A stretch of 61,963 bases of DNA. It comes from Staphylococcus sp. CAG:324. GTDB lineage: Bacteria; Bacillota_I; Bacilli_A; ML615J-28; CAG-313. Below the pieces are notes generated by a model, which did no database searches, had not been told where the DNA came from, and was given only the letters and a program-made list of their open reading frames with translations. The stretch lies in the NCBI GenBank assembly GCA_000433035.1, contig FR890796.1, positions 1 to 61,963 of the forward strand, written 5' to 3'. Both the position numbers and the translations under genes were made by a program. Positions within the stretch are counted from its first letter, which is position 1; each line of letters opens with the position of its first letter. This document shows, in pieces, positions 44,348-53,217 of the stretch.

Positions 44348-44480
44348 AGTTAACTCCTTTATAAATCATTATATATATTATACCCTATTTTTTTATTTTA
44401 TCAAGAAACTAGCAAAAGATCCCCTTTTTAGTTCATCTATTGCAAATTGAAATCACTATACATCTAGATAATACATCAAG

Positions 44481-45476
44481 TTAATTATCATTTTGTTTAT
44501 TGATAGAAACGTCACCAGAAACGCTATTAAATTTATAAATAAAACGAGCATTTTTGTAAACAATTTGTTTTTTTGTATATGTTACTTCAAAATTACTACT
44601 TATATTTCCACTAACACTATCTAAAACAGCTGAAAAGCCTTCATTTTCTGGTAGTATTAACCGAACCATTCCTGAAACAGTATCACAATGGATTGTTTCG
44701 GGAGCCTCATACATCATTAAATCTACATCGCTTGATACGCTATCCAATTCTATATGATTGATCTTACCTGAAATATTGATTTTTGAACTGACGGTATCTA
44801 CTTCCAACTGATTTGTTTCTACTTTTTCAAAATTCAAAGCACCACTAACACTATCAATTTCAATTTCTTTGTTACTTTTGACATCTGCTATATAAATATT
44901 ACCTGAAACATTTTCAACCTTTATATTTTCAGTTGTTGCTTGTTTACATACAATATTGCCTGAAACACTTTCTAATTTTACATACGTACAATTGTTGTCT
45001 TTAGAACCTTGATAATCTATATCAGCACTTACTGACGAAACATCAATTTCATGATAACTTTTCTTTGGCAAATAAATTTCTAAATTTTTGCAATCTCTTA
45101 TTTTCTTTTTAATATACCATTTAGGTTTGCAAAATTGAATAGTTAGTTTATTATTTTTAACCAAATAACGCATCAAATAATTCGAATTTTCGTCTTTATT
45201 ATCAAACGTTTCTTTAAACGAAATTGTTGCATCCTCACTATATTTTATTAAAACATTCCCACCGATCCAGTTAACCTCTATTTCATCAATAGTTAAATCT
45301 GAAAGTTGTACTTTTTCTTCTGCAACTTTATATTCAGATGCATTGGCATAGAAAAATCCTCCTAAACTCAAACCAGACCTTACTTTTTTATTTGTCAGTC
45401 CATATATCAATACCCCAATTAATACTACACCAATAACTGAAAAGATTATAATTTTAAATATTGCCCTTTTTTTCAT
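44481..45476 (-). CDS. DUF4097-family beta-helix protein, membrane-anchored
   Basis: 331 residues: an N-terminal membrane helix (IIIFSVIGVVLIGVLIYGL) and an extracytoplasmic right-handed beta-helix made of repeating units around a DSVSG-like motif (VSSVSADIDY, LESVSGNIV, VENVSGNIYI, IDSVSGALNF, LDSVSSDVDL, CDTVSGMVRL, LDSVSGNISS, FNSVSGDVSI). It is last in a PadR / permease-prefix / DUF4097 set that in Firmicutes is linked to envelope stress. The exact role is unknown. Confidence 0.88.
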   Translation of the reverse strand: MKKRAIFKIIIFSVIGVVLIGVLIYGLTNKKVRSGLSLGGFFYANASEYKVAEEKVQLSDLTIDEIEVNWIGGNVLIKYSEDATISFKETFDNKDENSNYLMRYLVKNNKLTIQFCKPKWYIKKKIRDCKNLEIYLPKKSYHEIDVSSVSADIDYQGSKDNNCTYVKLESVSGNIVCKQATTENIKVENVSGNIYIADVKSNKEIEIDSVSGALNFEKVETNQLEVDTVSSKINISGKINHIELDSVSSDVDLMMYEAPETIHCDTVSGMVRLILPENEGFSAVLDSVSGNISSNFEVTYTKKQIVYKNARFIYKFNSVSGDVSINKQNDN

Positions 45477-45484
45477 TTTATCAC

Positions 45485-46135
45485 CTATTTTTTAAGTTCG
45501 AATATGGCACGAATAATTCCTTGAATAGCACTGCCAATTAAAAAAATAATCCACGTGATATGCCAAGCCATTGTTAAAAAACTTACAATAAAATATAGAA
45601 TCGTTATGCAAGACCACATAACTTTAGTAATAGACTGATATAACGTGTTTTTTTCTGTGCTATTTGCCTTCCATTCTTTGAATTCTTCAACAACAGTACT
45701 ATCTTTTTTTAGATATTTGGGTTTTGTCATATTATTATATAAAATAAGGCCTGTTGCAATTGCTACCATCACAAACATAATAACAACACCCAAGACGCTA
45801 TCTTCTAAAAGAATGACAGGTACGACACATAAGATATATAACATTACTGATATAGATAATAAAAGCGCAAAGCGTTTTCGTCCTTTATCATAATTTTGTT
45901 CAAACAAGGGATTATTTTCTTCTCTTTTTTCAATTTGCCTAATTAGTTCATGAATATCACCAATACTTGCGGTAGCAATATTGTAGGCTGCCTCACTACT
46001 TTTCCCACTATCTACTAAATCATTATATTTATCAATTAAATTTTGTAGCATCTCCTCTTTTAATTCAATCGTCTGCTTATTTTTTGGAGCATCCTCAAAA
46101 AGAGATTCAATAAAATTTCTCAATTTATCCTTCAT
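45485..46135 (-). CDS. Permease-prefix-domain membrane protein (DUF1700-like)
   Basis: 216 residues. The N-terminal permease prefix domain 1 (FIESLFEDAP, ELKEEMLQNLIDKYNDLVDS, ATASIGDIHELIRQI; about 1-70) is followed by four membrane segments in two hairpins. It lies 2 nt behind padR and 8 nt before the DUF4097 gene; in related sets PadR represses both. Confidence 0.85.
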   Translation of the reverse strand: MKDKLRNFIESLFEDAPKNKQTIELKEEMLQNLIDKYNDLVDSGKSSEAAYNIATASIGDIHELIRQIEKREENNPLFEQNYDKGRKRFALLLSISVMLYILCVVPVILLEDSVLGVVIMFVMVAIATGLILYNNMTKPKYLKKDSTVVEEFKEWKANSTEKNTLYQSITKVMWSCITILYFIVSFLTMAWHITWIIFLIGSAIQGIIRAIFELKK

Positions 46136-46137
46136 TT

Positions 46138-46464
46138 TTATTCCTCCATATGAATCAATTTATCAATAATTTGTTTGGCCTCTAACCATTCATTTTTCAT
46201 TTGAGCTAAGGCAACTCTTCCCATTTTAGTAATTGTATAATATCGCCTTCTTGCACCAGTATCACCATCACCCCAATAGGATGTAATATACCCTAAATCC
46301 TCAAGTCTTCTAAAAGCAGTATAAAGAGTGGCATCTTTTAATATATATCCTGTTCTTTCTTGAATGGATTTATTTATTTGATAGCCATAACTATCATTTG
46401 CTTCTAAATGAGCTAAAATAATTGTATCAGTATGGCCTCTAATAATATCAGATGTTATTGTCAT
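46138..46464 (-). CDS. PadR-family transcriptional regulator
   Basis: 108 residues. Winged helix with the PadR start DTIILAHLEANDSYGYQINK, recognition helix KDATLYTAFRRLEDLGYI, wing YWGDGDTGARRRYYTITKMG and a short C-terminal dimer helix (WLEAKQIIDKLI). Start at ATG 46464 behind AAAGGAG. It probably represses its own operon through the palindrome at the promoter (46518-46533). Confidence 0.94.
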   Translation of the reverse strand: MTITSDIIRGHTDTIILAHLEANDSYGYQINKSIQERTGYILKDATLYTAFRRLEDLGYITSYWGDGDTGARRRYYTITKMGRVALAQMKNEWLEAKQIIDKLIHMEE

Positions 46465-46490
46465 ATAAGAAGGCTCCTTTCATCTTAAAT

Positions 46491-46533
46491 ATTATACTAT
46501 AATATACCTCATCTGTCAAGATATATATATCTT
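46491..46533 (-). promoter_or_regulatory. Consensus promoter of the padR operon with a 16-bp palindromic operator
   Basis: TTGACA (46519-46514), 17-nt spacer, TATAAT (46496-46491): a perfect sigma-A promoter. Its upstream edge is overlapped by the perfect palindrome AAGATATATATATCTT (46518-46533). Such a strong promoter in front of a repressor gene suggests tight autorepression. That PadR binds here is an inference. Confidence 0.7.
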
Positions 46534-46566
46534 ATGATATATATTATATTACAAGTTTAGCATCTT

Positions 46567-46935
46567 TAGACCATTTATTAAAATTTGATCTGATATTCAA
46601 TAAAAACATTCTATTTAGATTTAAACTACATAGGACTTTCACACGATTGTAGAACTCTATGATTAAAATTCTATTCTTATTAGATACCCTTTAGAATAAC
46701 AATATAATCCAAATACTAACAAAACAGATGAAATCTCAAAAATTTCTTTAGGTTGTTGATAATCTTTAACTATTTTATAAGATGAGAATATATTTTAATC
46801 TAGGTGTATACAATTTATCCACTAGCTAAATCAAATTCTCTAACAATTTGACTAGCAGTCATTTTATGATTTCAATATATTCATACTGTTTGTTTTTTCA
46901 TCAATAGTATATTTTGTAATTTGATTCCCCAATAT
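46567..46935 (-). pseudogene. Decayed IS3-family transposase remnant
   Basis: On the minus strand pieces of an IS3/IS150-type transposase can be read in shifting frames: NQITKYTIDEKTNS (about 46885-46932) and KMTASQIVREFDLASG (46819-46866) look like OrfA, and IIEFYNRVKVLCSLNLNR before a stop (46597-46663) looks like the end of OrfB. Most of OrfB is deleted and there are several stops and frameshifts. No clear terminal inverted repeats remain. This fills the gap of about 600 bases between padR and rplQ. Confidence 0.55.
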
Positions 46936-46967
46936 ATATCTATCCTTTTCCTTCTTGATTGAATTGT

Positions 46968-47028
46968 AAAAAAAACACATTAGATAAGTAATCTAATATA
47001 GATTACTTGAGATCTAATGTGTTTTTTT
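46968..47028 (-). terminator. Terminator of the S10-spc-alpha cluster
   Basis: A long hairpin: ACACATTAGAT (46975-46985) pairs with ATCTAATGTGT (47012-47022), with an inner stem AAGTAATCTA/TAGATTACTT; T runs flank both sides. It lies about 65 nt behind the rplQ stop. Confidence 0.9.
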
Positions 47029-47092
47029 ATTTCCCAACTGTTTTAAATCAAACAGATTCTTTTTTGTGTCTACTTTTATTAAGTTTTATTTA

Positions 47093-47455
47093 CTAAATAA
47101 ATTCAATCATTGCCATTTCACTTGCATCACCACGGCGTGGTCCAAGTTTTAATACTCTTGTATACCCACCATTGCGATCTGTATATTTTGGGGCAATTTC
47201 ACTAAATAATTTTTGAAGTGCATAGTTACCTTCTTCATCTTTTTCAAAACGAATTAATTCAGCAGCTTGTCTACGTGCAGCAAGATCACCTTTTTTACCA
47301 AGAGTAACCATTTTGTCTGCGAGGCGTTTTAATTCTTTTGCTTTAGAGATGGTAGTTTCTATACGACCATTTAAAATTAAATCTGTAATTAAATCGCGAA
47401 ATAAAGCTTTTCTTTGAAAACTTTTGCGACTTAAAGTACGATATCCTAATGCCAT
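47093..47455 (-). CDS. rplQ: 50S ribosomal protein L17
   Basis: 120 residues with the L17 start ALGYRTLSRKSFQRKALFRD and the end GGYTRVLKLGPRRGDASEMA. It is the last gene of the alpha operon, behind rpoA. Confidence 0.97.
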   Translation of the reverse strand: MALGYRTLSRKSFQRKALFRDLITDLILNGRIETTISKAKELKRLADKMVTLGKKGDLAARRQAAELIRFEKDEEGNYALQKLFSEIAPKYTDRNGGYTRVLKLGPRRGDASEMAMIEFI

Positions 47456-47492
47456 AATTTTTTTCTCCTTCTAAAGATTTTTTGGTAATTCT

Positions 47493-48608
47493 TTATTCTT
47501 CTGAATCTTCATCATCAAATTCTGAATCTTCATCATCAAATAATGTAGTACTATTTTTAAGATCTAAACCAATTTCACGAAGTTTTTGAACCACTTCTTT
47601 TAACGATTTGCGACCTAAATTTCTAACTTTCATCATTTCTTCTTCTGTTTTTTGAGTAAGTTCACCAACTGTATTGATATTTGCCCGTTTTAAACAGTTA
47701 TAAGAACGAACTGATAAATCAAGGTCTTCAATCTTTTTATCAAGTTTGCTATCAACTACCTTTTCCTCAGTTTCAATCATATATTTTCTTTGTTCAATTT
47801 CCGTATTCAAGTTTTGAATTACAGAAAAATGTTCAATTAAAAATTTGGATGCAAGAGAAAGGGCGTTGGTAGCTTTAATTGAACCATTTGTCCATACCTC
47901 AACAATCAATTGATCGCAATCAAAATTATCACCATAACGAGTTTTAGTTACATCATATTTGCATCTTACAACTGGAGTAAAAATTGAATCGATTGGAAGG
48001 CGTCCAATCACACGGTTATTTCCTTCCTTACAAAACTTTTTATTTTCATCAGCATTGACATAGCCAACACCATTTCTAACAAATAGTTCCATTTTTATCT
48101 TTCCGCCTGCTGCAAGAGTTGCAATTTCTTGTTCACCATTAATTACTTGGATATCCTCAGTCGATGCAGTATTGATATCTTTTGCTTTAATCACTTTTTC
48201 ATATATAAGTTCTTCATCAGGAGTTCCCGATTTTTTTTGTTCTTCAATAGTTGGAAGTGATTCAATCAATTCTAAACGATATGTTTGATCTTGGTCACCA
48301 AAATCACCTGTTTCATTCTTATAGGCATTAATAGTAAAAACAACCTTTTTTAAATTTAAAATGATTTCAGTTACATCCTCACGGACACCATTAATCGCAC
48401 AGAACTCGTGTTCAACTCCTTCTATACTAATTGCCACAATAGCAGCACCAGGAAGTGATGACAACAACACTCTTCTTAAAGAGTTTCCAATTGTCATACC
48501 ATATCCTCTTTCAAGAGGAGATAATTTTAATTTACAATAGTTATCATTAACGTTTTGAACATCTTCATTAATCTTTAATTCTGGTTTAATAAATTCCACT
48601 CTTCTCAT
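47493..48608 (-). CDS. rpoA: RNA polymerase alpha subunit, long form with acidic tail
   Basis: 371 residues, clearly longer than the usual 310-330. The N-terminal dimer domain (LSPLERGYGMTIGNSLRRVL) and the C-terminal domain (LDLSVRSYNCLKRANINTVG, MMKVRNLGRKSLKEV) are complete. Two parts account for the extra length: an expanded acidic/polar segment at about 95-150 (NETGDFGDQDQTYRL to SGTPDEELIYEKV), and a tail of about 19 residues after LREIGLDLK made of a repeated FDDEDSE. The tail is coded by two identical 21-bp units (47500-47520 and 47521-47541). Confidence 0.96.
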   Translation of the reverse strand: MRRVEFIKPELKINEDVQNVNDNYCKLKLSPLERGYGMTIGNSLRRVLLSSLPGAAIVAISIEGVEHEFCAINGVREDVTEIILNLKKVVFTINAYKNETGDFGDQDQTYRLELIESLPTIEEQKKSGTPDEELIYEKVIKAKDINTASTEDIQVINGEQEIATLAAGGKIKMELFVRNGVGYVNADENKKFCKEGNNRVIGRLPIDSIFTPVVRCKYDVTKTRYGDNFDCDQLIVEVWTNGSIKATNALSLASKFLIEHFSVIQNLNTEIEQRKYMIETEEKVVDSKLDKKIEDLDLSVRSYNCLKRANINTVGELTQKTEEEMMKVRNLGRKSLKEVVQKLREIGLDLKNSTTLFDDEDSEFDDEDSEE

Positions 48609-48665
48609 TTAATCCTCCCATTAGATTTATTTGGTATGTCCATACCTTGAAGTGAATTTTGAATA

Positions 48666-49052
48666 CTATCCACGAGGTCTTTTTGGAGGACGACATCCAT
48701 TGTGGGGAACAGGTGTAACATCTTGAATTGAAACAATTTCAAGACCAGCTACTTGCAAAGATCTGATTGCTGCCTCACGACCAGGTCCTGGACCTTTAAC
48801 TGTTACTTCTACTTTTATCATACCATTATCCATTGCGGCTTTTGCAGCAGCCTCAGATGCCATTTGTGCAGCAAACGGAGTGGATTTTTTACTACCTTTA
48901 AACCCTACTGCACCAGCACTACTCCATGAAACAACATTACCTACTGGGTCAGTTATAGTTACAATTGTATTATTAAATGTAGAATGAATATGTGCAACCC
49001 CTTGAGGTATATTCTTTCTTACACGACGTTTACGAATTACTTTTTTAGCCAT
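48666..49052 (-). CDS. rpsK: 30S ribosomal protein S11
   Basis: 128 residues. Contains GVAHIHSTFNNTIVTITD, TPFAAQMASEAAAKAA and the C-terminal PHNGCRPPKRPRG. Lies between rpsM and rpoA in the standard order. Confidence 0.98.
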   Translation of the reverse strand: MAKKVIRKRRVRKNIPQGVAHIHSTFNNTIVTITDPVGNVVSWSSAGAVGFKGSKKSTPFAAQMASEAAAKAAMDNGMIKVEVTVKGPGPGREAAIRSLQVAGLEIVSIQDVTPVPHNGCRPPKRPRG

Positions 49053-49066
49053 TTAATTCACGCCTC

Positions 49067-49432
49067 CTATTTCTTCTTATTCGCTACAGTCTTAGCAGGA
49101 CCTTTTCTTGTACGAGCATTTGTTCTTGTTCTTTGTCCTCTAACTGGTAAGCCTCTTCTATGACGAAGTCCACGATAACTTCCAATTTCCATCAATCTTT
49201 TTACATTCATAGCAACTTCTCTACGTAAGTCACCTTCAACATGATATTTTGCAATCTCTTGACGAATTGCAGTAAGTTCAGCCTCTGATAAATCTTTTAC
49301 TCTTTTATCAACGCTAACATTGGCATTTTTTAAAATTTCTTCAGCTGTTGGTTTGCCAATACCATAAATATATGTAAGTGATATTACTACACGTTTATTG
49401 TTAGGAATATCAACACCAGATATACGTGCCAT
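49067..49432 (-). CDS. rpsM: 30S ribosomal protein S13
   Basis: 121 residues. MARISGVDIPNNKRVVISLT at the start and the basic C-terminal GLPVRGQRTRTNARTRKGPA, which reaches the P-site tRNA. Follows rpmJ. Confidence 0.98.
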   Translation of the reverse strand: MARISGVDIPNNKRVVISLTYIYGIGKPTAEEILKNANVSVDKRVKDLSEAELTAIRQEIAKYHVEGDLRREVAMNVKRLMEIGSYRGLRHRRGLPVRGQRTRTNARTRKGPAKTVANKKK

Positions 49433-49450
49433 ATTTTCATAAGCCTCCTA

Positions 49451-49567
49451 TTATCCTTGTCTTTGTTTGTGTTTTGGGTAAGCTGAACAGATTACCATAA
49501 CACGTCCATGTCTTTTAATAACTTTACATTTATCACAAATTGGTTTTACAGATGGTCTAACCTTCAT
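49451..49567 (-). CDS. rpmJ: 50S ribosomal protein L36
   Basis: A 38-residue frame between infA and rpsM with GGAGGT before the ATG (49567-49565). MKVRPSVKPICDKCKVIKRH followed by GRVMVICSAYPKHKQRQG matches L36 throughout. It is a zinc-type L36: the ligands CDKC, the later Cys and the His near the end are present. Confidence 0.97.
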   Translation of the reverse strand: MKVRPSVKPICDKCKVIKRHGRVMVICSAYPKHKQRQG

Positions 49568-49610
49568 TGTGTACCTCCTATGTACTTGTTTAATTTGCTA
49601 ATTATACAAC

Positions 49611-49832
49611 TTATTTATGACGATAAGTTATTCGTCCACGTGTTAAGTCATATGGTGATATTTCAACAGTCACTCTATCACCTGGTAAAATGCGAATCGT
49701 ATTCATACGGATTTTACCAGAAACGTGGGCTGTAATAATTTGACCATTTGCAGTTAACTTTACTTTGAAAACTGTATTTGGTAAAACTTCAACGACTGTT
49801 CCTTCCATTTCGAACATATCATTTTTTGACAT
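49611..49832 (-). CDS. infA: Translation initiation factor IF-1
   Basis: 73 residues, OB fold: MEGTVVEVLPNTVFKVKL, IRMNTIRILPGDRVTVEISP and the end LTRGRITYRHK. The start codon overlaps the map stop (TAATG). Confidence 0.97.
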   Translation of the reverse strand: MSKNDMFEMEGTVVEVLPNTVFKVKLTANGQIITAHVSGKIRMNTIRILPGDRVTVEISPYDLTRGRITYRHK

Positions 49833-50593
49833 TAATCGTTCTCCTTTATTTTAGTTAAAATTTCATAACCGTTATCAGTAATAACAATTGAATTTTCATA
49901 GTGTGCACTAGGCGAATGATCGGATGTTATTGTCGTCCAACCATCAGCTAATATTTTTACCTTATATGTGCCCATATTAATCATTGGTTCAATAGCTAGT
50001 GTCATTCCTTTTCTCAAAACTGGTCCCATTCCTTCTTTTCCATAATTGGGAACGGCTGGATCTTCATGTAATTTACTTCCAACTCCATGTCCTGTAAAGT
50101 CTCTTACAACACCATAATTAAATTTTTTTGCATACATTTCAATTGCATGAGATATATCGGATAATCGATTCCCCGGATGAGCATATTTTAATCCTTCAAA
50201 GAATGATTGTTCCGTAACTTCTATTAACTTAAGGCGATCACTTTTTACATTGCCACAAGGCCAAGTTCTCGCACAATCTCCATGATATCCTTTATAATTT
50301 GCACCAATATCAATGGAAATAATATCACCATCTTTTAAAATTTGTTTACTACTTGGAATTCCATGAATTACAACTTCATTAATGGATGCGCATATGGATG
50401 CAGGATATCCATTATAATTTAAAAATGATGGTATAGCACCATGTGATGTAATAACATCATAAGCAATTTTATCAAGTTCTTTTGTTGAAACACCAGGTTT
50501 TATTGCTTTTCTAATCTCTTCATGGGCAAGCATTGCGATATGTCCTGCCTCTTTCATAAGGGCGATTTCGCGCTCACTTTTATATGTTATCAT
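49832..50593 (-). CDS. map: Methionine aminopeptidase type I
   Basis: 253 residues. It removes the N-terminal methionine of new proteins. Metal ligands are seen in ISIDIGANYKGYHGDCARTW (two Asp), FTGHGVGSKLHEDP (His), AIEPMINMG (Glu) and the C-terminal Glu in HYENSIVITDNG. Follows adk by 1 nt, as in most Bacillota. Confidence 0.97.
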   Translation of the reverse strand: MITYKSEREIALMKEAGHIAMLAHEEIRKAIKPGVSTKELDKIAYDVITSHGAIPSFLNYNGYPASICASINEVVIHGIPSSKQILKDGDIISIDIGANYKGYHGDCARTWPCGNVKSDRLKLIEVTEQSFFEGLKYAHPGNRLSDISHAIEMYAKKFNYGVVRDFTGHGVGSKLHEDPAVPNYGKEGMGPVLRKGMTLAIEPMINMGTYKVKILADGWTTITSDHSPSAHYENSIVITDNGYEILTKIKEND

Positions 50594-50594
50594 T

Positions 50595-51236
50595 TCAATT
50601 CACCTTATTAATTATTTCATCAATAACCTTAGATGGTTCTTGATTACTATTTACCGGTACTAAAATTCCAAGACTTTCATAATACGTTATAATGGGCTTT
50701 GTTTTATTATTATATACAACAAGCCTTTCTTCAATTGTTTCTTTTGTATCATCTTTTCTTTGATAAAGGTCACCGCCACAATAATCACAAATACCTTCAA
50801 CTTTGGGTTTTAGCGATTTGATATTATAACCTCTACCGCATTTTGAACATATACGTCTATTAACAATTCTTTCTTCAATCACTTCATCTTCAATTTCTAG
50901 ATTTATTGCAGCATCAAGTTTTATGTTTAATTCATTTAAGATATTAGACAAAGCCTTCGCTTGATTAAGATTACGTGGGAATCCATCTAATAAAAATCCC
51001 TTTTGACAGTCATCTTCACTAAGTCTTTCTTTAACAATTTGATTTGTTATTTCATCAGGAACAAGTTGTCCTTGGTCAATATAACTTTGTGCAAGAAGAC
51101 CCATAGGAGTTTTCTTTGATATTGCTTTTCTAAATATGTCTCCAGTGGAAATGTGGGGAATGCTGTAGTAATTTTTAAGTTCTACAGCACAAGTCCCCTT
51201 ACCAGATCCAGGAGCACCCATAATAAGTAGATGCAT
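50595..51236 (-). CDS. adk: Adenylate kinase (zinc form)
   Basis: 213 residues. P-loop IMGAPGSGKGT, FLLDGFPRNLNQAKAL, and a long lid with four cysteines (RRICSKCGRGYN and CDYCGGDLY), the structural zinc site of Gram-positive enzymes. I use the ATG at 51236, which has AGGTGA 5 nt upstream; the GTG three codons earlier overlaps that site. Confidence 0.97.
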   Translation of the reverse strand: MHLLIMGAPGSGKGTCAVELKNYYSIPHISTGDIFRKAISKKTPMGLLAQSYIDQGQLVPDEITNQIVKERLSEDDCQKGFLLDGFPRNLNQAKALSNILNELNIKLDAAINLEIEDEVIEERIVNRRICSKCGRGYNIKSLKPKVEGICDYCGGDLYQRKDDTKETIEERLVVYNNKTKPIITYYESLGILVPVNSNQEPSKVIDEIINKVN

Positions 51237-51249
51237 AAGTTTCACCTAA

Positions 51250-52566
51250 TTATAAAAATCCGTGATAGTCTTGAGCTTGACCTTCAGTTTTAATTTGTTT
51301 AATGGTTTCAAGAGCAACACCTACAACGATCATAAGTGATGTACCACCAATTTGAACTGATGCTGGAAGCTCTGGAAATATAAAGGTCACAATGACTGGA
51401 ATTGATGCAAGTATTGCTAAATAGGTTGCACCAAGTAGTGTTACTTTAAATAATACTTTTGAAATAAATACAGCAGTTTCTTCACCTGGTTTTACACCGG
51501 GAATATGAGCATTTTGCTTTTTCAAATTATCTGCCATTTTATCTGGATCAATTTGCAAGAATGAATAAAAGAATGCAAATATAAAGATTAAAATAATATA
51601 TATTGCAAATCCAATTGGTTTTTGATAACTAAATATGGTATACCACCATTCACTAATTGTTTTACCACTCGTTTCAACAAATTGTAAAATTGTTGTAGGA
51701 AGTGATAAAAGTGTAGATGCAAAAATAACTGGAATTACAGATGCAGAATTTAATTTAATTGGAATATTAGAATCTTGTCTTCCCACAAGTTTAGCTCCTG
51801 CTGGTCGATTGGTATAGGTTACAGGAATTTTTCTTTGTAACCCTTCCATCCATACAACTCCAATGACTATACCAATAAAAATTAACATCATTACAATATA
51901 CAATACAATTCCTTGCCAACCAAGAGCATTTGTATCTGCATTACGATATGTATCTCCACTAATGAAATATTGCCATAATTGATACATCATTGTTGGTAAA
52001 CTTACAACAATACCAGAAACGATAAGCATCGAAGCACCATTACCAACACCACGCATTGTAATTTGATCTGAAAGCCAAAGTGTAAATGCTGTACCTGCTG
52101 TAAGTACGATTGCAATATATATATATGTAAATGCGTTAAACTCTGAAATATCTCTAAAATATACATTACTTGTAGCCTTTAGACCAAGAATTAAAGCAAG
52201 AGCTTGTACAAAGGCAATAAATAAAGCGATATATCTAGTCCAACGATTTAATTTTTCTCTACCTGCTTCTCCTTCTTCAGCCCATTCCTTAAAGGCAGGA
52301 ATAATATCTAGTTGTAACATTTGTACAACAATAGATGCTGTAATATACGGGCTAATACCAAGTGACAAAATAGAAAATTGTGTTAAACCTCCACCCGCAA
52401 ATACATCTAAGAAACCAAAAATATTTCCTCCACCTGTTGATGGGATAGAATCATAATTTGCAAATGGAAACTTAATGTGAATTCCAATACGCCAAACGAT
52501 TAAGCAAAGAAGGGTAAAAAGAATCATTCCTATTAATTTTTTATACTTCCCGAAAAACTTTTTCAT
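51250..52566 (-). CDS. secY: Protein translocase subunit SecY
   Basis: 438 residues with ten membrane helices. Marks: GGGLTQFSILSLGISPYITA (plug region and helix 2), MRGVGNGASMLI, RKIPVTYTNR and PGVKPGEETA. It forms the channel used by exported proteins such as the Rhs toxin and lipoproteins of this window. One base behind rplO. Confidence 0.98.
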   Translation of the reverse strand: MKKFFGKYKKLIGMILFTLLCLIVWRIGIHIKFPFANYDSIPSTGGGNIFGFLDVFAGGGLTQFSILSLGISPYITASIVVQMLQLDIIPAFKEWAEEGEAGREKLNRWTRYIALFIAFVQALALILGLKATSNVYFRDISEFNAFTYIYIAIVLTAGTAFTLWLSDQITMRGVGNGASMLIVSGIVVSLPTMMYQLWQYFISGDTYRNADTNALGWQGIVLYIVMMLIFIGIVIGVVWMEGLQRKIPVTYTNRPAGAKLVGRQDSNIPIKLNSASVIPVIFASTLLSLPTTILQFVETSGKTISEWWYTIFSYQKPIGFAIYIILIFIFAFFYSFLQIDPDKMADNLKKQNAHIPGVKPGEETAVFISKVLFKVTLLGATYLAILASIPVIVTFIFPELPASVQIGGTSLMIVVGVALETIKQIKTEGQAQDYHGFL

Positions 52567-52567
52567 C

Positions 52568-53011
52568 TTAAGCCACCTCTACTGTTCCACCAGCTGCTTT
52601 GACTTTTTCCTCAGCAGCTTTTGAGAATTTAGTTGCTTTAATTGTTAAAGCTTTACTAAGTTCACCGTTGCTTAAAATCTTCACTCCTTCATATTCTTTT
52701 TTAACAAGTCCAGCTTCTTTTAAGCTAGCTAGGTCAACAACTGCACCTGCTTCAAATTTATCGTTTAAATCACCTAATTTAACTAAGGCATATTCTTTAC
52801 GATTTACATTTGTAAAACCACGTTTTGGTAAACGTTTGAATAATTGAGTTTGACCACCTTCATAACCTGGTCTTACACCACCACCACTACGAGCATTTTG
52901 TCCTTTATGACCACGTGTAGAAGTTTTTCCCATTCCACTACCAATACCACGTCCAACACGTTTTTTAGCGTGTCTTGCACCGGCAACTGGTTTTAATTCA
53001 TTTAAATTCAT
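52568..53011 (-). CDS. rplO: 50S ribosomal protein L15
   Basis: 147 residues: GARHAKKRVGRGIGSGMGKT, GHKGQNARSGGGVRPGYEGG and QTQLFKRLPKRGFTN are typical. Lies between rpmD and secY. Confidence 0.98.
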   Translation of the reverse strand: MNLNELKPVAGARHAKKRVGRGIGSGMGKTSTRGHKGQNARSGGGVRPGYEGGQTQLFKRLPKRGFTNVNRKEYALVKLGDLNDKFEAGAVVDLASLKEAGLVKKEYEGVKILSNGELSKALTIKATKFSKAAEEKVKAAGGTVEVA

Positions 53012-53022
53012 AAATGCGCCTC

Positions 53023-53205
53023 CTATGCTTCAACAACAGTTACTAAATGCGAAACTGTTTTAATCATACCACGAATGGCATCATTATCCGTTTTAGTAAC
53101 CATTTGTCCAATTTTTGATAAACCAAGAGCTTTAAGTGTTGCTCTTTGATTTTTAGGATGAGCAATAGGGCTTTTGACTAATTTAATTATTACTGTTTTT
53201 TCCAT
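53023..53205 (-). CDS. rpmD: 50S ribosomal protein L30
   Basis: 60 residues: VIIKLVKSPIAHPKNQRATL and ALGLSKIGQMVTKTDN, the full bacterial L30. Confidence 0.97.
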   Translation of the reverse strand: MEKTVIIKLVKSPIAHPKNQRATLKALGLSKIGQMVTKTDNDAIRGMIKTVSHLVTVVEA

Positions 53206-53217
53206 CTTAGCACCACC

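Noticed and set aside
46518..46550. AT dinucleotide run as a possible phase-variable promoter spacer.
   Set aside because: The run lies upstream of the -35 and the 17-nt spacer itself has no repeat, so length changes would not alter the promoter spacing.
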